Assembly (NCBI RefSeq): GCF_030408795.1
Contig: NZ_CP047211.1
Span: 1,364,001-1,428,000, forward strand
Source: Corynebacterium hansenii
GTDB lineage: Bacteria; Actinomycetota; Actinomycetes; Mycobacteriales; Mycobacteriaceae
Direction of reading: 5' to 3'
Length of the DNA stretch: 64,000 nt
Part shown: piece by piece, positions 1 through 9,900 of the stretch
How positions within the stretch are numbered: the stretch's first letter is position 1
Layout: every line of letters starts with the position of its first letter
Program-made: the position numbers and the translations under genes
The notes under the pieces: model-generated
What the model was told of the DNA's origin: nothing
Databases searched by the model: none
The model's input: only the letters and a program-made list of their open reading frames with translations

Positions 1-3000
1 CCGCGACCTCGTCCTCCAGCTCCGCATCGCGGTCGGGATCCGTTGCCATGTCGGCCAGCCTGATCTCCATCGCCTCCAGGTAACGGGGCAGGTGACGCAG
101 ATGTGCCCACCCGTGTCGCGCGACGGCGCCCTTGGGCAGCATGAACTCCAACTGCCCGCGCATGTCGTCGATCGCCGGGCCGTCCCACTCGTTCAACTGC
201 GACACCACCCGGTGATACGCGGGCAGGGCCTTGGCCATGCCGACGACGAGCTGCCGGACCTGGCCCGGCACCTGCGGCTTCACCGAATCGCGCAGCTTCG
301 CGTACTCGGCGGGGTCGCGCACCGGGCCGCCGGCGTCCATCATGCGGTCGCGGACGACGGTGACGCGGCAATCCTCGACCAGGCCTTCGGCGCCTCCGTG
401 CGGCCAGGCGTCGACGGCCACGCGCTGTTGCAGCGGAAGCCCCTTGACCATGGACTTCGCCTGCACCGGGCAATCGCGCAGCAGCATGGTCAGGGTCGCG
501 GTCACCAGCGACGCCTTGGCCTGCGCCTCCGTGGGCACGACCTTCACGGCGACGCCGTCCTTCGTGGCCACCAGCGTCGGATACGCGGTGACCTTCTGGC
601 CATCGACCGTGTTCTCCACGGTTTCCGGCACCGCGCCGATGTTGTCGGCCGTCCACTGCTTCACCGCGGCGTGCTCGGACGCGCCCGCGGCCTTGGACAC
701 GGCGGTGGTCACCTGTCCGGCGCGCCGCTTCTGCAGGGCCTTCAGGTCCCGGTCCTGGTCGGTGACCTTGCCGCGGCGGTCGACGGTGGCGAAGTTGAAC
801 CGCAGGTGCGGCGGCAGCTTAGTCACGTCGAAGTCGTCGGCGTTGATGCCGGAGCCGCCCAACTGCCGCAGGGCATCGGCCAGCGACTCCCGCAGCGGCC
901 GGGCGTAGGGCGTCATGGACGCCAGCGCACGGGCGGCGAAATCGGGGGCGGGGACGACGGAACGTCGCGAAGCCTTCGGCAGCGTGCGGATCAGCGATTC
1001 CGCCAGCTCCTGCCGCAGGCCGGGGACCAGCCAATCGAAGCCCTCGTCGCGCAGGCCGGCGAGCAGGGGCACGGGGACGTGGAGGGTGACGCCGTCGTCG
1101 TCGGCGCCGGGCTCGAAACGGTAGGACAGCCGGAAATCCAGCGTGCCCTGCTGCCACAGATCCGGGAACGCCACCGCGGACACGTCGTGGGAATCCGGAT
1201 TAACCAGCGCATTGGGGTCGAAGTCGAGCAGGTGCGGGTCCGACTGCGAGGTCTTCTTCCACCACCGGTCGAAGTTCGCGGCCGTCGTCGCGGACTGCGG
1301 GATCTTGGCGTCGTAGAAGGCGTAGAGGGTGTCGTCGTCGACGACGATGCCGCGGCGGCGGGCCTTGTCCTCGATGCGCGCGGCCTCTTCGAGCTTCGCG
1401 CGGTTGTCGGCGAAGAACCTGTGGTGGGTGGTCCATTCCCCGTCGACGAGCGCGTGGCGGATGAACATCTCGCGCGCCGCCGCCGGGTCGACGCGGTGGT
1501 AGGGCACCGCGCGGTCGACGATGACGGGGACGCCGTAGAGCGTCGACTTCTGGTACGCCATCGCCGCGCCCCGCTTGGTGGACCAGTGCGGCTCGGAGTA
1601 CTGGTGCTTGAGCAGGTGCGAGGCCAGCTTCTCCACCCACGCGGGCTCGATGCGGGCGGCGTCGCGGGCGAAGGTGCGGGAGGTCTCCACGATCTCCGCG
1701 GCCATCACCCAGCGCGGCGGCTTCTTCGACAGCGCCGACGCCGGATGCACCAGGAACTTGGTGTTGCGGGTGCCGGTGAACTCCTTGCCCTCGCCTTCGC
1801 GCACGCCGATCTGCGACAGCAGGCCGGCCAGCAGCGACTGGTGGATGGCGTCGGGGGAGGGTTCGTTGCCCTCGACCGACCAGTTCCAGCCGAGATCGGC
1901 GACGACCTGGTTGAGCTGGCGGATCAGATCCTGCCATTCGCGCACGCGCATGTAGTGCAGGAACTCGCGCTGGCACATCTTGCGGAACTGGTTGCCGGAT
2001 AGTTCGCGGCGCTTTGCCTGCAGGTGGTCCCACAGCTTCAGGTAGGAGAGGAAGTCGCTGGTCGTGTCCTTGAACCGGGCGTGCGCCTGGTCGGCCTGCG
2101 CCTGCTTCTCCAGCGGTCGTTCGCGGACGTCCTGCAGGCTCAGCGCCGCGACGACCACGGTGACCGGCTTCAGCGCGCCGTTGACGTGCGCCTCCACGAG
2201 CATTCGCGCGAGCCGCGGGTCGACCGGGATGCGCGCCAGTTCGCGGCCGGTGGGCGTCAACGCCAGCTCCGGTTCCTGCCCCCGCTTTTCGCTTGACGAC
2301 GTCCCGGCGCCCGCCTCGGGCTTGGCCAGCGCGCCAAGTTCGTCGAGGAGCTGGACGCCGTCGCGGATGGCCTTGTGGTCGGGTGCGTCGACGAACGGGA
2401 AGGCCGCGACGTCGCCAAGCCCCAAATTGGCCATCTGGAGGATGACCGAAGCCAGATTGGTGCGCTGGATCTCCGGGTCGGTGAACTCCGGCCGCGACAG
2501 GAAGTCCTCTTCGGAATACAGGCGGATGGCGATGCCGTCGGCGACGCGGCCGCACCGGCCCGAGCGCTGGTTGGCGCTGGCCTGGCTGACCGGCTCGACG
2601 GGCAGGCGCTGGACCTTCGTGCGCGTGGAATAGCGGGAAATGCGGGCGGTGCCCGTGTCCACGACGTAGTGGATGCCCGGCACGGTCAGCGACGTTTCGG
2701 CGATGTTGGTGGCCAGCACGATGCGGCGCGAAGAATGCGGGCCGAAGACCCGGTGCTGCTCGGCGTTCGACAGGCGGCCGAAGAGGGGGAGGACCTCGAC
2801 GCCGCGCCACTTCTGGCCGTCGATGGCCTCGGCGGCCTCGCGGATCTCGCGCTCGCCGGAGAAGAACACCAGGATGTCCCCGTCGCCCTCGCGCATCAGC
2901 TCGCGGCAGGCGTCGACCACGCCGTCGACCGGGTCGATGTCCGTGACGCGCGTTTCCACCTGCCCGTTCTTGCGCGTGACGGTCTCCTCGACGACCAGCG

Positions 3001-3856
3001 GCCGGTAGCGGACCTCGACGGGGTACGTGCGGCCGGACACCTCGATGATCGGCGCGGGATTGCCGTCGGCGTCGGCGAAATGCTCCGCGAAGCGCTCCGG
3101 GTCGATCGTCGCCGAGGTGATGATGACCTTCAGGTCCGGGCGCTTGGGCAGGAGGCGCTTGAGGTAGCCGAGCAGGAAGTCGATGTTGAGGCTGCGTTCG
3201 TGGGCCTCGTCGATGATGATCGTGTCGTAGTCGAGCAGCAGCCGGTCGCGCTGGATTTCGGCGAGCAGGATGCCGTCGGTCATGAGCTTGACGCACGTGT
3301 CGCGGCCGACCCGGTCGTCGAAGCGGATGGCGTAGCCGACGTGGCCGCCGATCTTCTCGCCCAGCTCCTCGGCGATGCGCTCGGCGACGGTGCGGGCGGC
3401 CAGGCGGCGCGGCTGCGTGTGTCCGATTTTTCCCCGCACGCCGCGGCCGAGGTCGAGCAGGATCTTGGGGATCTGCGTGGTCTTGCCCGAGCCGGTCTCG
3501 CCCGCGATGACCGTGACCTGGTTGTTCTCGATGGCCTCGGCGATGTCGTCGCGGCGGGCCGACACCGGCAGCGACGCCGGGTAGGTGATTTTCGGGATCG
3601 ACGCGCGCCGCTCCTCGACCCGCAGCCGCGCCAGCTCGATGTCCTCCGAGATCGCGTGGATCGCCGCGGGGGCCGACGCCCGCTTGAGGCGGCGGCGGAA
3701 GCTGCGCGCCTCGGCGAAGGTGACGCCGTCCAGGCGGGCGTAGACGGGCCGCTTGTCGACGTGCGGGCGGTCGCCGCGGGAGGCGCCGGCGTCGCGGCGC
3801 GCGCGTCGCTGACCGCCGCGATCGGGGCGGCCGGAATGGGATTTCTGCTCAGACAT
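1..3856 (-). CDS. hrpA: ATP-dependent RNA helicase HrpA (3' end outside window)
   Basis: This is a DEAH-box helicase of the HrpA family, which acts on RNA in the cytoplasm in mRNA processing and decay or ribosome rescue. Translation of the leftward frame gives a Walker A motif GETGSGKT near residues 119-126, a DEAH box (IIIDEAHERS) near residue 213, the SATID motif III and an arginine-finger motif QRSGRCGR. A long C-terminal DUF3418-type region follows. About 1285 codons lie in the window and the family is about 1300 residues long, so only a short C-terminal piece is missing. The start ATG at 3856 begins MSEQKSH, followed by an Arg/Asp-rich linker. The gene is divergent from the antiporter gene. 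The frame shows no break and codon usage is typical of the genome. Long open frames on both strands inside it are GC-driven shadows. Confidence 0.95.
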   Translation of the reverse strand, partial: MSEQKSHSGRPDRGGQRRARRDAGASRGDRPHVDKRPVYARLDGVTFAEARSFRRRLKRASAPAAIHAISEDIELARLRVEERRASIPKITYPASLPVSARRDDIAEAIENNQVTVIAGETGSGKTTQIPKILLDLGRGVRGKIGHTQPRRLAARTVAERIAEELGEKIGGHVGYAIRFDDRVGRDTCVKLMTDGILLAEIQRDRLLLDYDTIIIDEAHERSLNIDFLLGYLKRLLPKRPDLKVIITSATIDPERFAEHFADADGNPAPIIEVSGRTYPVEVRYRPLVVEETVTRKNGQVETRVTDIDPVDGVVDACRELMREGDGDILVFFSGEREIREAAEAIDGQKWRGVEVLPLFGRLSNAEQHRVFGPHSSRRIVLATNIAETSLTVPGIHYVVDTGTARISRYSTRTKVQRLPVEPVSQASANQRSGRCGRVADGIAIRLYSEEDFLSRPEFTDPEIQRTNLASVILQMANLGLGDVAAFPFVDAPDHKAIRDGVQLLDELGALAKPEAGAGTSSSEKRGQEPELALTPTGRELARIPVDPRLARMLVEAHVNGALKPVTVVVAALSLQDVRERPLEKQAQADQAHARFKDTTSDFLSYLKLWDHLQAKRRELSGNQFRKMCQREFLHYMRVREWQDLIRQLNQVVADLGWNWSVEGNEPSPDAIHQSLLAGLLSQIGVREGEGKEFTGTRNTKFLVHPASALSKKPPRWVMAAEIVETSRTFARDAARIEPAWVEKLASHLLKHQYSEPHWSTKRGAAMAYQKSTLYGVPVIVDRAVPYHRVDPAAAREMFIRHALVDGEWTTHHRFFADNRAKLEEAARIEDKARRRGIVVDDDTLYAFYDAKIPQSATTAANFDRWWKKTSQSDPHLLDFDPNALVNPDSHDVSAVAFPDLWQQGTLDFRLSYRFEPGADDDGVTLHVPVPLLAGLRDEGFDWLVPGLRQELAESLIRTLPKASRRSVVPAPDFAARALASMTPYARPLRESLADALRQLGGSGINADDFDVTKLPPHLRFNFATVDRRGKVTDQDRDLKALQKRRAGQVTTAVSKAAGASEHAAVKQWTADNIGAVPETVENTVDGQKVTAYPTLVATKDGVAVKVVPTEAQAKASLVTATLTMLLRDCPVQAKSMVKGLPLQQRVAVDAWPHGGAEGLVEDCRVTVVRDRMMDAGGPVRDPAEYAKLRDSVKPQVPGQVRQLVVGMAKALPAYHRVVSQLNEWDGPAIDDMRGQLEFMLPKGAVARHGWAHLRHLPRYLEAMEIRLADMATDPDRDAELEDEVA

Positions 3857-3956
3857 GGTTGACGACCAGGGTAGCCGCCGGCGGTGTCGGGGATATCACT
3901 GGCACGCTGCGCCGTTCGATGCGGCAATGGCGTGGGCGTTCACTAAGGTTTTTCTC

Positions 3957-5390
3957 ATGAATTCCGTCTTGATCGCCGTTCTGGTGATGCTCGTCCTCGC
4001 GGTATCGCGGGTCCATGTCGTCCTCGCGCTGTTCATCGGCGCACTCGTCGGCGGTCTGCTCGGCGGTCTCGGCTTCGACGGGACGCTCGTGGCGTTCCAG
4101 GAAGGGCTCTCCGGCGGCGCGCGCATCGCGCTGAGCTACGCGCTGCTCGGCGCCTTCGCCATGGCCGTCGCCCAGTCGGGGCTGCCGCAGTTGCTGGCCA
4201 ACAAGATCATCGGCGCGGTCACGGGCAAGGATCCCTCGGAAAACAGCCGGGCGGTGGGCGTGGTCAAGTGGTCGCTGCTCGCGGGCTTCACGCTGATGGC
4301 GGTGCTGTCGCAGAACCTCATCCCGGTGCACATCGCGTTCATCCCGCTGATCGTGCCGCCGCTGCTGTACGTGATGAACAAGCTGCGCATCGACCGCCGC
4401 GCCGCCGCGTGCGCGCTGACGTTCGGCCTGGTGACCACCTACATGTTCATCCCGCTGGGCTTCGGCTCGATCTTCCTCAACGACATCCTGCTGGCGAACA
4501 TCGGCAACGCGGGCCTGGACACCCGCGGCATCAACATCCTGCAGGCGATGGGCATCCCGGCGGCCGGCATGTTCGCGGGCCTGCTGGTGGCGGTGTTCGT
4601 CACCTACCGCAAGCCGCGCGAGTACGCGGACGTCGAGATGGCCGAGGCGACCGGGACGGGGGCGCCGCGCAAGTCGGGCGCGGGCGACCCGGATGCGGCG
4701 GGCGATTCCGCGGCGGTCGGCAGCATCGCGGCGGTGGCGTCGGGGAGCATCGAGAAGCGCAAGATCTACATCGCCCTGGCGGCCATCTTCGTCACGTTCG
4801 CCATCCAGGTGTGGATGCAGTCCACCGACTTCGAGGCGGAGTCCCTGCTGATGGGCGCGGTGGCCGGCCTGGCGGTGTTCATGGTCACCGGCGGCGTGAA
4901 GTGGCGCCAGGCCGACGACGTCTTCACCGCGGGCATGAAGATGATGGCGCTGATCGGCTTCATCATGATCTCCGCGCAGGGCTTCGCCGCCGTGATGACC
5001 AAGACCGGCGACGTGCAGCCGCTGGTCGAGGCGTCGGCCGACATGTTCGCGGGATCGAAGGCCGCGGCGGCGATCGCGATGCTCATCGTCGGGCTCATCG
5101 TCACCATGGGCATCGGCTCGTCGTTCTCCACGCTGCCGATCATCACCGCCATCTACGTGCCGCTGTGCACGGCGATGGGCTTCTCGCCGCTGGCGACGGT
5201 GGCCATCATCGGCACGGCCGGCGCGCTGGGCGACGCCGGTTCGCCGGCGTCGGACTCCACGCTGGGTCCGACGTCGGGCCTCAACGCCGACGGCCAGCAC
5301 GATCACATCCGCGATTCCGTGATCCCGACGTTCCTGCACTTCAACCTGCCGCTGCTCGCGGCAGGCTGGATCGCCGCGATGGTTCTGTAG
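3957..5390 (+). CDS. Na+/H+ antiporter family (NhaC/YuiF-like) membrane transporter
   Basis: A 477-residue polytopic inner-membrane protein with about 11 to 12 hydrophobic segments. The N-terminus MNSVLIAVLVMLVLAVSR and the conserved segment ALLGAFAMAVAQSGLPQLL resemble the Na+/H+ antiporter family that includes YuiF-type proteins, thought to exchange cations or move amino acids. A soluble loop rich in Ala, Gly, Asp and Ser sits near residues 225-265. A C-terminal motif GDAGSPASDSTLGPTSGLN resembles the conserved ion-site region of the family. I chose the ATG at 3957 because AAGG lies about 10 bases upstream and the hydrophobic helix starts at once. An upstream in-frame ATG at 3927 is possible but has no clear ribosome binding site. 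The substrate cannot be read from the sequence. Confidence 0.85.
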   Translation: MNSVLIAVLVMLVLAVSRVHVVLALFIGALVGGLLGGLGFDGTLVAFQEGLSGGARIALSYALLGAFAMAVAQSGLPQLLANKIIGAVTGKDPSENSRAVGVVKWSLLAGFTLMAVLSQNLIPVHIAFIPLIVPPLLYVMNKLRIDRRAAACALTFGLVTTYMFIPLGFGSIFLNDILLANIGNAGLDTRGINILQAMGIPAAGMFAGLLVAVFVTYRKPREYADVEMAEATGTGAPRKSGAGDPDAAGDSAAVGSIAAVASGSIEKRKIYIALAAIFVTFAIQVWMQSTDFEAESLLMGAVAGLAVFMVTGGVKWRQADDVFTAGMKMMALIGFIMISAQGFAAVMTKTGDVQPLVEASADMFAGSKAAAAIAMLIVGLIVTMGIGSSFSTLPIITAIYVPLCTAMGFSPLATVAIIGTAGALGDAGSPASDSTLGPTSGLNADGQHDHIRDSVIPTFLHFNLPLLAAGWIAAMVL

Positions 5391-5490
5391 GTTCCGTTCC
5401 CGGCGTCACCGCCTGCTTTGCGACGGCGCTTGGGCCCGGGCTCCGTCCGGATCGGGGCAACTGGCGGCGCAGGTCGACGAGTTCGATGGG

Positions 5491-6423
5491 TTGACCGAGG
5501 TCGATGCCGGCGAATTCGACTTGCGGCCGCGTTCGGACATCCACGCCTTTGATTTCCGAACCGGCGGCAACGTCGTCGGCCTCTGCCTGGCGGAGGACGG
5601 CAAGGTTTCGTGCTTGGGCAAGCCCGATGCGTCGGCTCCGGATGCGACGAAGTCCCTGCCGGGGCGACCGAATGGCATCGAGTTGACCGGGGGTGCGGTC
5701 GAATTCGTCAACTACGACTTCACCGGCGGCATCCCGCCGGAAAAGGAACTGGTCGCCGGCCAGAAGGTCTCGTTCGGATCCGTCACTTGCGGCATGGTCG
5801 ATGACTCGACCTTGAAGTGCCGGGACGAGGGTGCGTGGTTCAGCGTCACCGGCGCGGACCGCTCGATCGAGACCGGAGATGCCGGGAAGACCGGTGGTCT
5901 CGAGAAGAAGCCGGCGGCCTCGACCGCCGAAAAGGCGGCCGATGGTCGGGCGAAAGAAGTGCGCCCCGACCAGTACAAGTACGGCGATGGCGGGTATGCG
6001 TTCTTGCTCGAGGATGGCAAAACGGCGTGCGTGATCGCTCCCGAAAGCTCCCCGCTGAGCGGCGTCGGATGCTACGTCGAGCTTTCCTCGCCTCCCCGTG
6101 ACCCGCAAAACCACGTGCCGGTCTCGCTGTTCGAAATGACTCTCGCGGGCGATGCCGGGCTCACGACGGACCTGCATCCGATTGATCGGAGGGGAATGAA
6201 GACGCTGAAGTTCGGTCGGCGCATCAACGCGCATGGCTTCAGTCGCACGGCACTGGGCGGGGCCGATTTCGCGTGTGAGGCGGGCGGAACGAAGGTCGTG
6301 TTCAAGGACGGGAAGACTCCGAACAGCCCGGTGGTCCCCGGCGGCGCCGGTTCCGTTGGCGAGGCCTCGTCCGCGAGCACCGGCGCGTTGGAGAGCAAGG
6401 TGAAGGGCCCCGGCGGGATGTGA
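5491..6423 (+). CDS. Tandem DUF6636-like cysteine-pair protein, probably 5'-truncated
   Basis: A 310-residue protein from a TTG start. It contains two similar halves, each with paired cysteines. The first half has GNVVGLCLAEDGKVSC followed by VTCGMVDDSTLKC, and the second has LLEDGKTACVI and GVGCYVEL followed by ADFACEAGG. This spacing and the Gly-Asn-hydrophobic-Cys pattern resemble actinobacterial secreted DUF6636 proteins, but that match is by eye. No signal peptide or lipobox precedes it. The frame stays open upstream through 5391-5490, reading LAAQVDEFDG just before the TTG, and runs into the end of the antiporter gene without an ATG or GTG. I infer that the original N-terminus, including export signal, was lost by a deletion that joined it to the antiporter gene. 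It may be a relic rather than a working gene. Confidence 0.5.
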   Translation: MTEVDAGEFDLRPRSDIHAFDFRTGGNVVGLCLAEDGKVSCLGKPDASAPDATKSLPGRPNGIELTGGAVEFVNYDFTGGIPPEKELVAGQKVSFGSVTCGMVDDSTLKCRDEGAWFSVTGADRSIETGDAGKTGGLEKKPAASTAEKAADGRAKEVRPDQYKYGDGGYAFLLEDGKTACVIAPESSPLSGVGCYVELSSPPRDPQNHVPVSLFEMTLAGDAGLTTDLHPIDRRGMKTLKFGRRINAHGFSRTALGGADFACEAGGTKVVFKDGKTPNSPVVPGGAGSVGEASSASTGALESKVKGPGGM

Positions 6424-6429
6424 GGTCAG

Positions 6430-6585
6430 GTGACACTCTTGGGAAGTGACCCTTCGACAAATTCCAACATGCGCACCATCGGAGACTGGACGTGTGTCAT
6501 CCAAAACCCCATCGCGTACCAGCGGTATGGGTTTGAAATCACCTGTGGTGCCGGTGTGGATCGAGCGGTTGATGTTCGGGGTTAG
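6430..6585 (+). CDS. Small ORF or gene fragment with two cysteines
   Basis: A 51-residue frame starting at GTG 6430, with GAGGTCAGG just upstream, 6 bases after the previous stop. It contains GDWTCVIQNPIAYQRYGFEI followed by a second Cys in ITCGAG. The aromatic-rich block between the cysteines looks protein-like and loosely recalls the cysteine-pair halves of the gene before it. It may be the tail of a deleted third repeat unit or of a sister gene. I do not recognise a function and it may not be expressed. Confidence 0.2.
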   Translation: MTLLGSDPSTNSNMRTIGDWTCVIQNPIAYQRYGFEITCGAGVDRAVDVRG

Positions 6586-6931
6586 CGCCTCTTTTCGGAT
6601 CGCGCAGTTCGAAAACCCTTACGTGTGGTGCGGTCGTCGTTTTCGCTTTCCACTCAGGTAGGGGGCAGCTGAGACTCCCGGCGCGGGTCTGATCACTGAG
6701 GTTAGGGCTAAAGTTGACCTGGGAGCCTGCGCCGGTCAGGTCGCTAACCGCGACGAGCTCTCTCGAACCCCACCGAGCTGGCCTTCTGTCGCGTGGGCTC
6801 GGCTCAGGGTGGTTTCCATGATTCGGAAATGGCGGGTGGGTGGTGGGGGCCGTAAACGAGATTCTCAACGAGAGTGTCGAGGACACCCCCGATTGCCGAT
6901 GACACAATCGGTTACGGGGGCAAACCTAGTT
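6586..6931. other. Intergenic stretch at the left edge of the defence locus
   Basis: About 350 bases with no convincing gene. Base composition is more mixed than in the flanking core genes. A 7-base stem (6889-6895 with 6905-6911, loop of nine) lies just downstream of the Z1 gene and could help end its transcript, but it lacks a U-run. No intact transposase, inverted-repeat pair or tRNA end is visible. I read it as decayed DNA at an insertion boundary. Confidence 0.4.
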
Positions 6932-9900
6932 TCAGGACGAGGCCTCAGCCTTGACTTCGGCCTTTGACACGGTGGGCTTGTCGCGCTTCGCCGGGACGTG
7001 GACTCCCCACACGATCGCATCGTGGCCTTGGGCGGAGATTGGAGCGTGCGGCGAATTCAACGAGATCTGCACGCCAACTTCACCCTTTCTGAAATCCGGA
7101 GGAGACCAACGGATCCTGCCGTGCTTGCGATACATTTCGGCAACGTCATCCTCTTCCCGGTCGTCGAAAAACGTCAACAGGATCGCTCCGCGGGTGTGCC
7201 TGGCAGCGCTGTCGAGTTCGAACGGCTCGGCAGTGGGATCAACCCGGAATGACGTCGGGTGCGTGTCAAACTCTCGGCGCTTCTTGTCTGACAGATGACC
7301 CCAATCTTCGTTCCGTGGGTAGGTGGCTGGTAATCCAGCGGCGACGCTTTCCAGGGCGTAGCTATGCTTGCGATCTGAACCGATGATGTCATTGCGTCCC
7401 GTGCCCGTGCGGCGGGCACGACGGAGGATTGGAACCCTGAACTTTACACCGGGCAGATCAATGCCTGGAGTTGACTTCGACTTGGGATTGGCAACGATTA
7501 CCGCTGTTTCCGTGAATCGAGAATCCGGACCGTCACCGTCGGGGTCGAGGCCCATCAGATCCTTCAGATACTGAAGTCGCGGGGCCACTACGTTGTTGTA
7601 GTAGTTTCCTCGTTCGTCATCTTCATCGTCGTACCAATACGCCTGTTCCAGGCGATCGACGAGCTCTCGGGAGCTAACGACTGCGGTATATGAAGGGGTA
7701 TAGCCCGCTGTAACCTTTATTCCGTCGCCGGCCCGGGAGTTTTCATAGCGGACAAAAGCAAGATCATGGGTTTCGTTCTTCATCCCGGAAATCAACGGAA
7801 TTGCGAAGTTCTCGATGTTCGCCCGTTTGTGGTCGATCGCATCCTTTGCCGGAACCTGGTTGAAATCAGTGATGTTCGGGGCGGACGCGGTTGACTTGAT
7901 GTAGGCATTGAACATCTTGTTCGCACTGGTTGGGCTGAGGTCCGGCAGAGATTGGCGAACCAGGATCGGCAGGTCGCGCGGGGTGACCTCGGCTCGGCCA
8001 TCCTTGTCCAGCTGCGCGTACGCCTTCAGCATGGTGCGGAAGTGGTTCTCATCGGCCATTGAGGCCTCGAACATATCAACCAGCGTCGGCGGCGCGTAGA
8101 GGCGAACCAGATCTTGGTAGCCCTTGCGGAAACCGAACCAGCGTCCGGTTTGCATGAGCGTGTCTGCACTGCCCGCACGGCGACGGAAATAGCTAACCGT
8201 CAGGCCTTCCACCGTGTAGCCGCGGGAAAGCTTGGTGCCGCCGACGAGCACCTTCCACACCGATGATCGCTCGAAGTCGACTTCATCGCCCCCGACAGAA
8301 TTGACCTGGAGAATTGGCGGCTCGGACGAGTAACCCATCATCATCTGTACCGCTTCGGTGATGTGGTTGGTGAATACGTCGGGCTTCAGGTCCTCGAAAG
8401 TCGCCGGCACCGGAGCACCGTCAGCGTATTTTTTGACGTCCATCACCGGCTTAAGATTCTTGTCGAAAAGTTCGCGAAGTTCTTTGTCGCGGCCGCCTTC
8501 GGCGTAATTGGACTGTTCCCACAAGGTTTTCAAAAGCGCCCATGCTTCTTCGTGGGTCGCAGTGTCGACGGCCTCGTGAATCAACATCGTGTGGTGGGCG
8601 AAACGCAGGGACGAGTTCTTCTCGCGGTATTTCTTCACGGCACCCGTGAGCACGAACATGTCCAGGGCTTCCTGGATTTCTTCGCGTCTCACTTCTTCGA
8701 AGACCGGATCTGGCTCGTCGTTGCTTGAGGTCGGAGACTCCGCGATATCCCGGATGAATGCCATGCTGCGGGAATTTTCGACGGTCGGTTCAGGATCATC
8801 TTCGAAACGTTCGTGGCGGTCATGGAACCAAGCCGCCCCTCGGTATGCGGGCGGCTCAGACAGCATCAGTGCAAAGTCACGTGGATACAGGTCTTCGGGA
8901 TCATCCGGATTAACGAAGACATTCGCAAAGGGAGTGGCCGTGTAGCCCACATATTGGGACCGGGGAAAGAACTTGAGCAGGTCGATGATCTGCCGGTTGA
9001 CTGCCGTGCGTTCGACCTCCTCCTTGGAGGACTTCTTCGGTTTGATGGTGTTAATCGATGCCTGGTCGGATTCATCGTCGATGATCAACACCGACAGATC
9101 CTGAACGATGGTCGGATCCAATCGCTTCAGGTCTGAATTCAACTTACCCAGTACCTTGGAGTTCTTCTTGACCACTGCCACATAGGTGCGGCTATGCAGC
9201 AAATTGTCCGGGTTGTTGAAGGGAAGTGCGCGGTTGTGCAGCACTACATCTAGGTTGGAGGCGCCGGTGCTGCCGACGTAGTCTTGGTGCGATGTCGTCA
9301 AACGGCGAATCTTCGGGTAACCAGCAGAGCCCAACGCTCCGCCGTGCTTGACGAATCCCCTGCGCTCGGTGTCCCAATCAAGGTCCCAATCGCTGTCATC
9401 GTCAAAGTATGACTCGGCTTTTAAGTCGAAGGCAGTAAGGTCTTCTTCGTTGCGGCCGTCGAGGATCGCTTCTTTGCCGAACAGCTCCATGTCCAGACGG
9501 CGCTGAGTTTGGGTACGCAGGATATCCAGAGTGCCGGCCAGGACGACGACAAAGCGATAGCCGGCGTCAATTGCCTTTGCGATCACCGCAGTGAAGTTCG
9601 CGGTTTTGCCGCTCTGAACGTAGCCGACGACGAGTCCACGTTTTCCACCACGTGGCGGCCCGAGGGGATCGTCGAGGCGCCGAATCACCTCCGTTGCCTG
9701 GTTTCCCACGGTAGTGATGGAATCGGCTCCCCAACCCTTGCCCTTGAGCACCTCCTCGTAGATGGTCCAGTAGTTTGCGTTGGCGGTGCGCCGCTCGCCC
9801 TTGTACCAATCGACGAAGTCCTTGTCGATGACCGTGGTCCGCTCCTTGACGGGCAGACGGGTTGCAAGGTCTTCCGTGAGGTCTGTGAGCCCAAGCCGTT

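Noticed and set aside
1200..3296. A 698-codon open frame, and others such as 92-2002 on the plus strand, inside hrpA
   Set aside because: They are shadow frames of hrpA in GC-rich DNA; composition is Arg/Ala/Gly/Pro-rich with no motif.
6695..6720. GAGGTTAGGGCTAA, which recalls half a DtxR box
   Set aside because: Only one half matches, with an inserted base, and no gene that would be iron-regulated follows.
6586..6931. Insertion-sequence remnant
   Set aside because: No transposase motif, terminal inverted repeats or target duplication could be seen.
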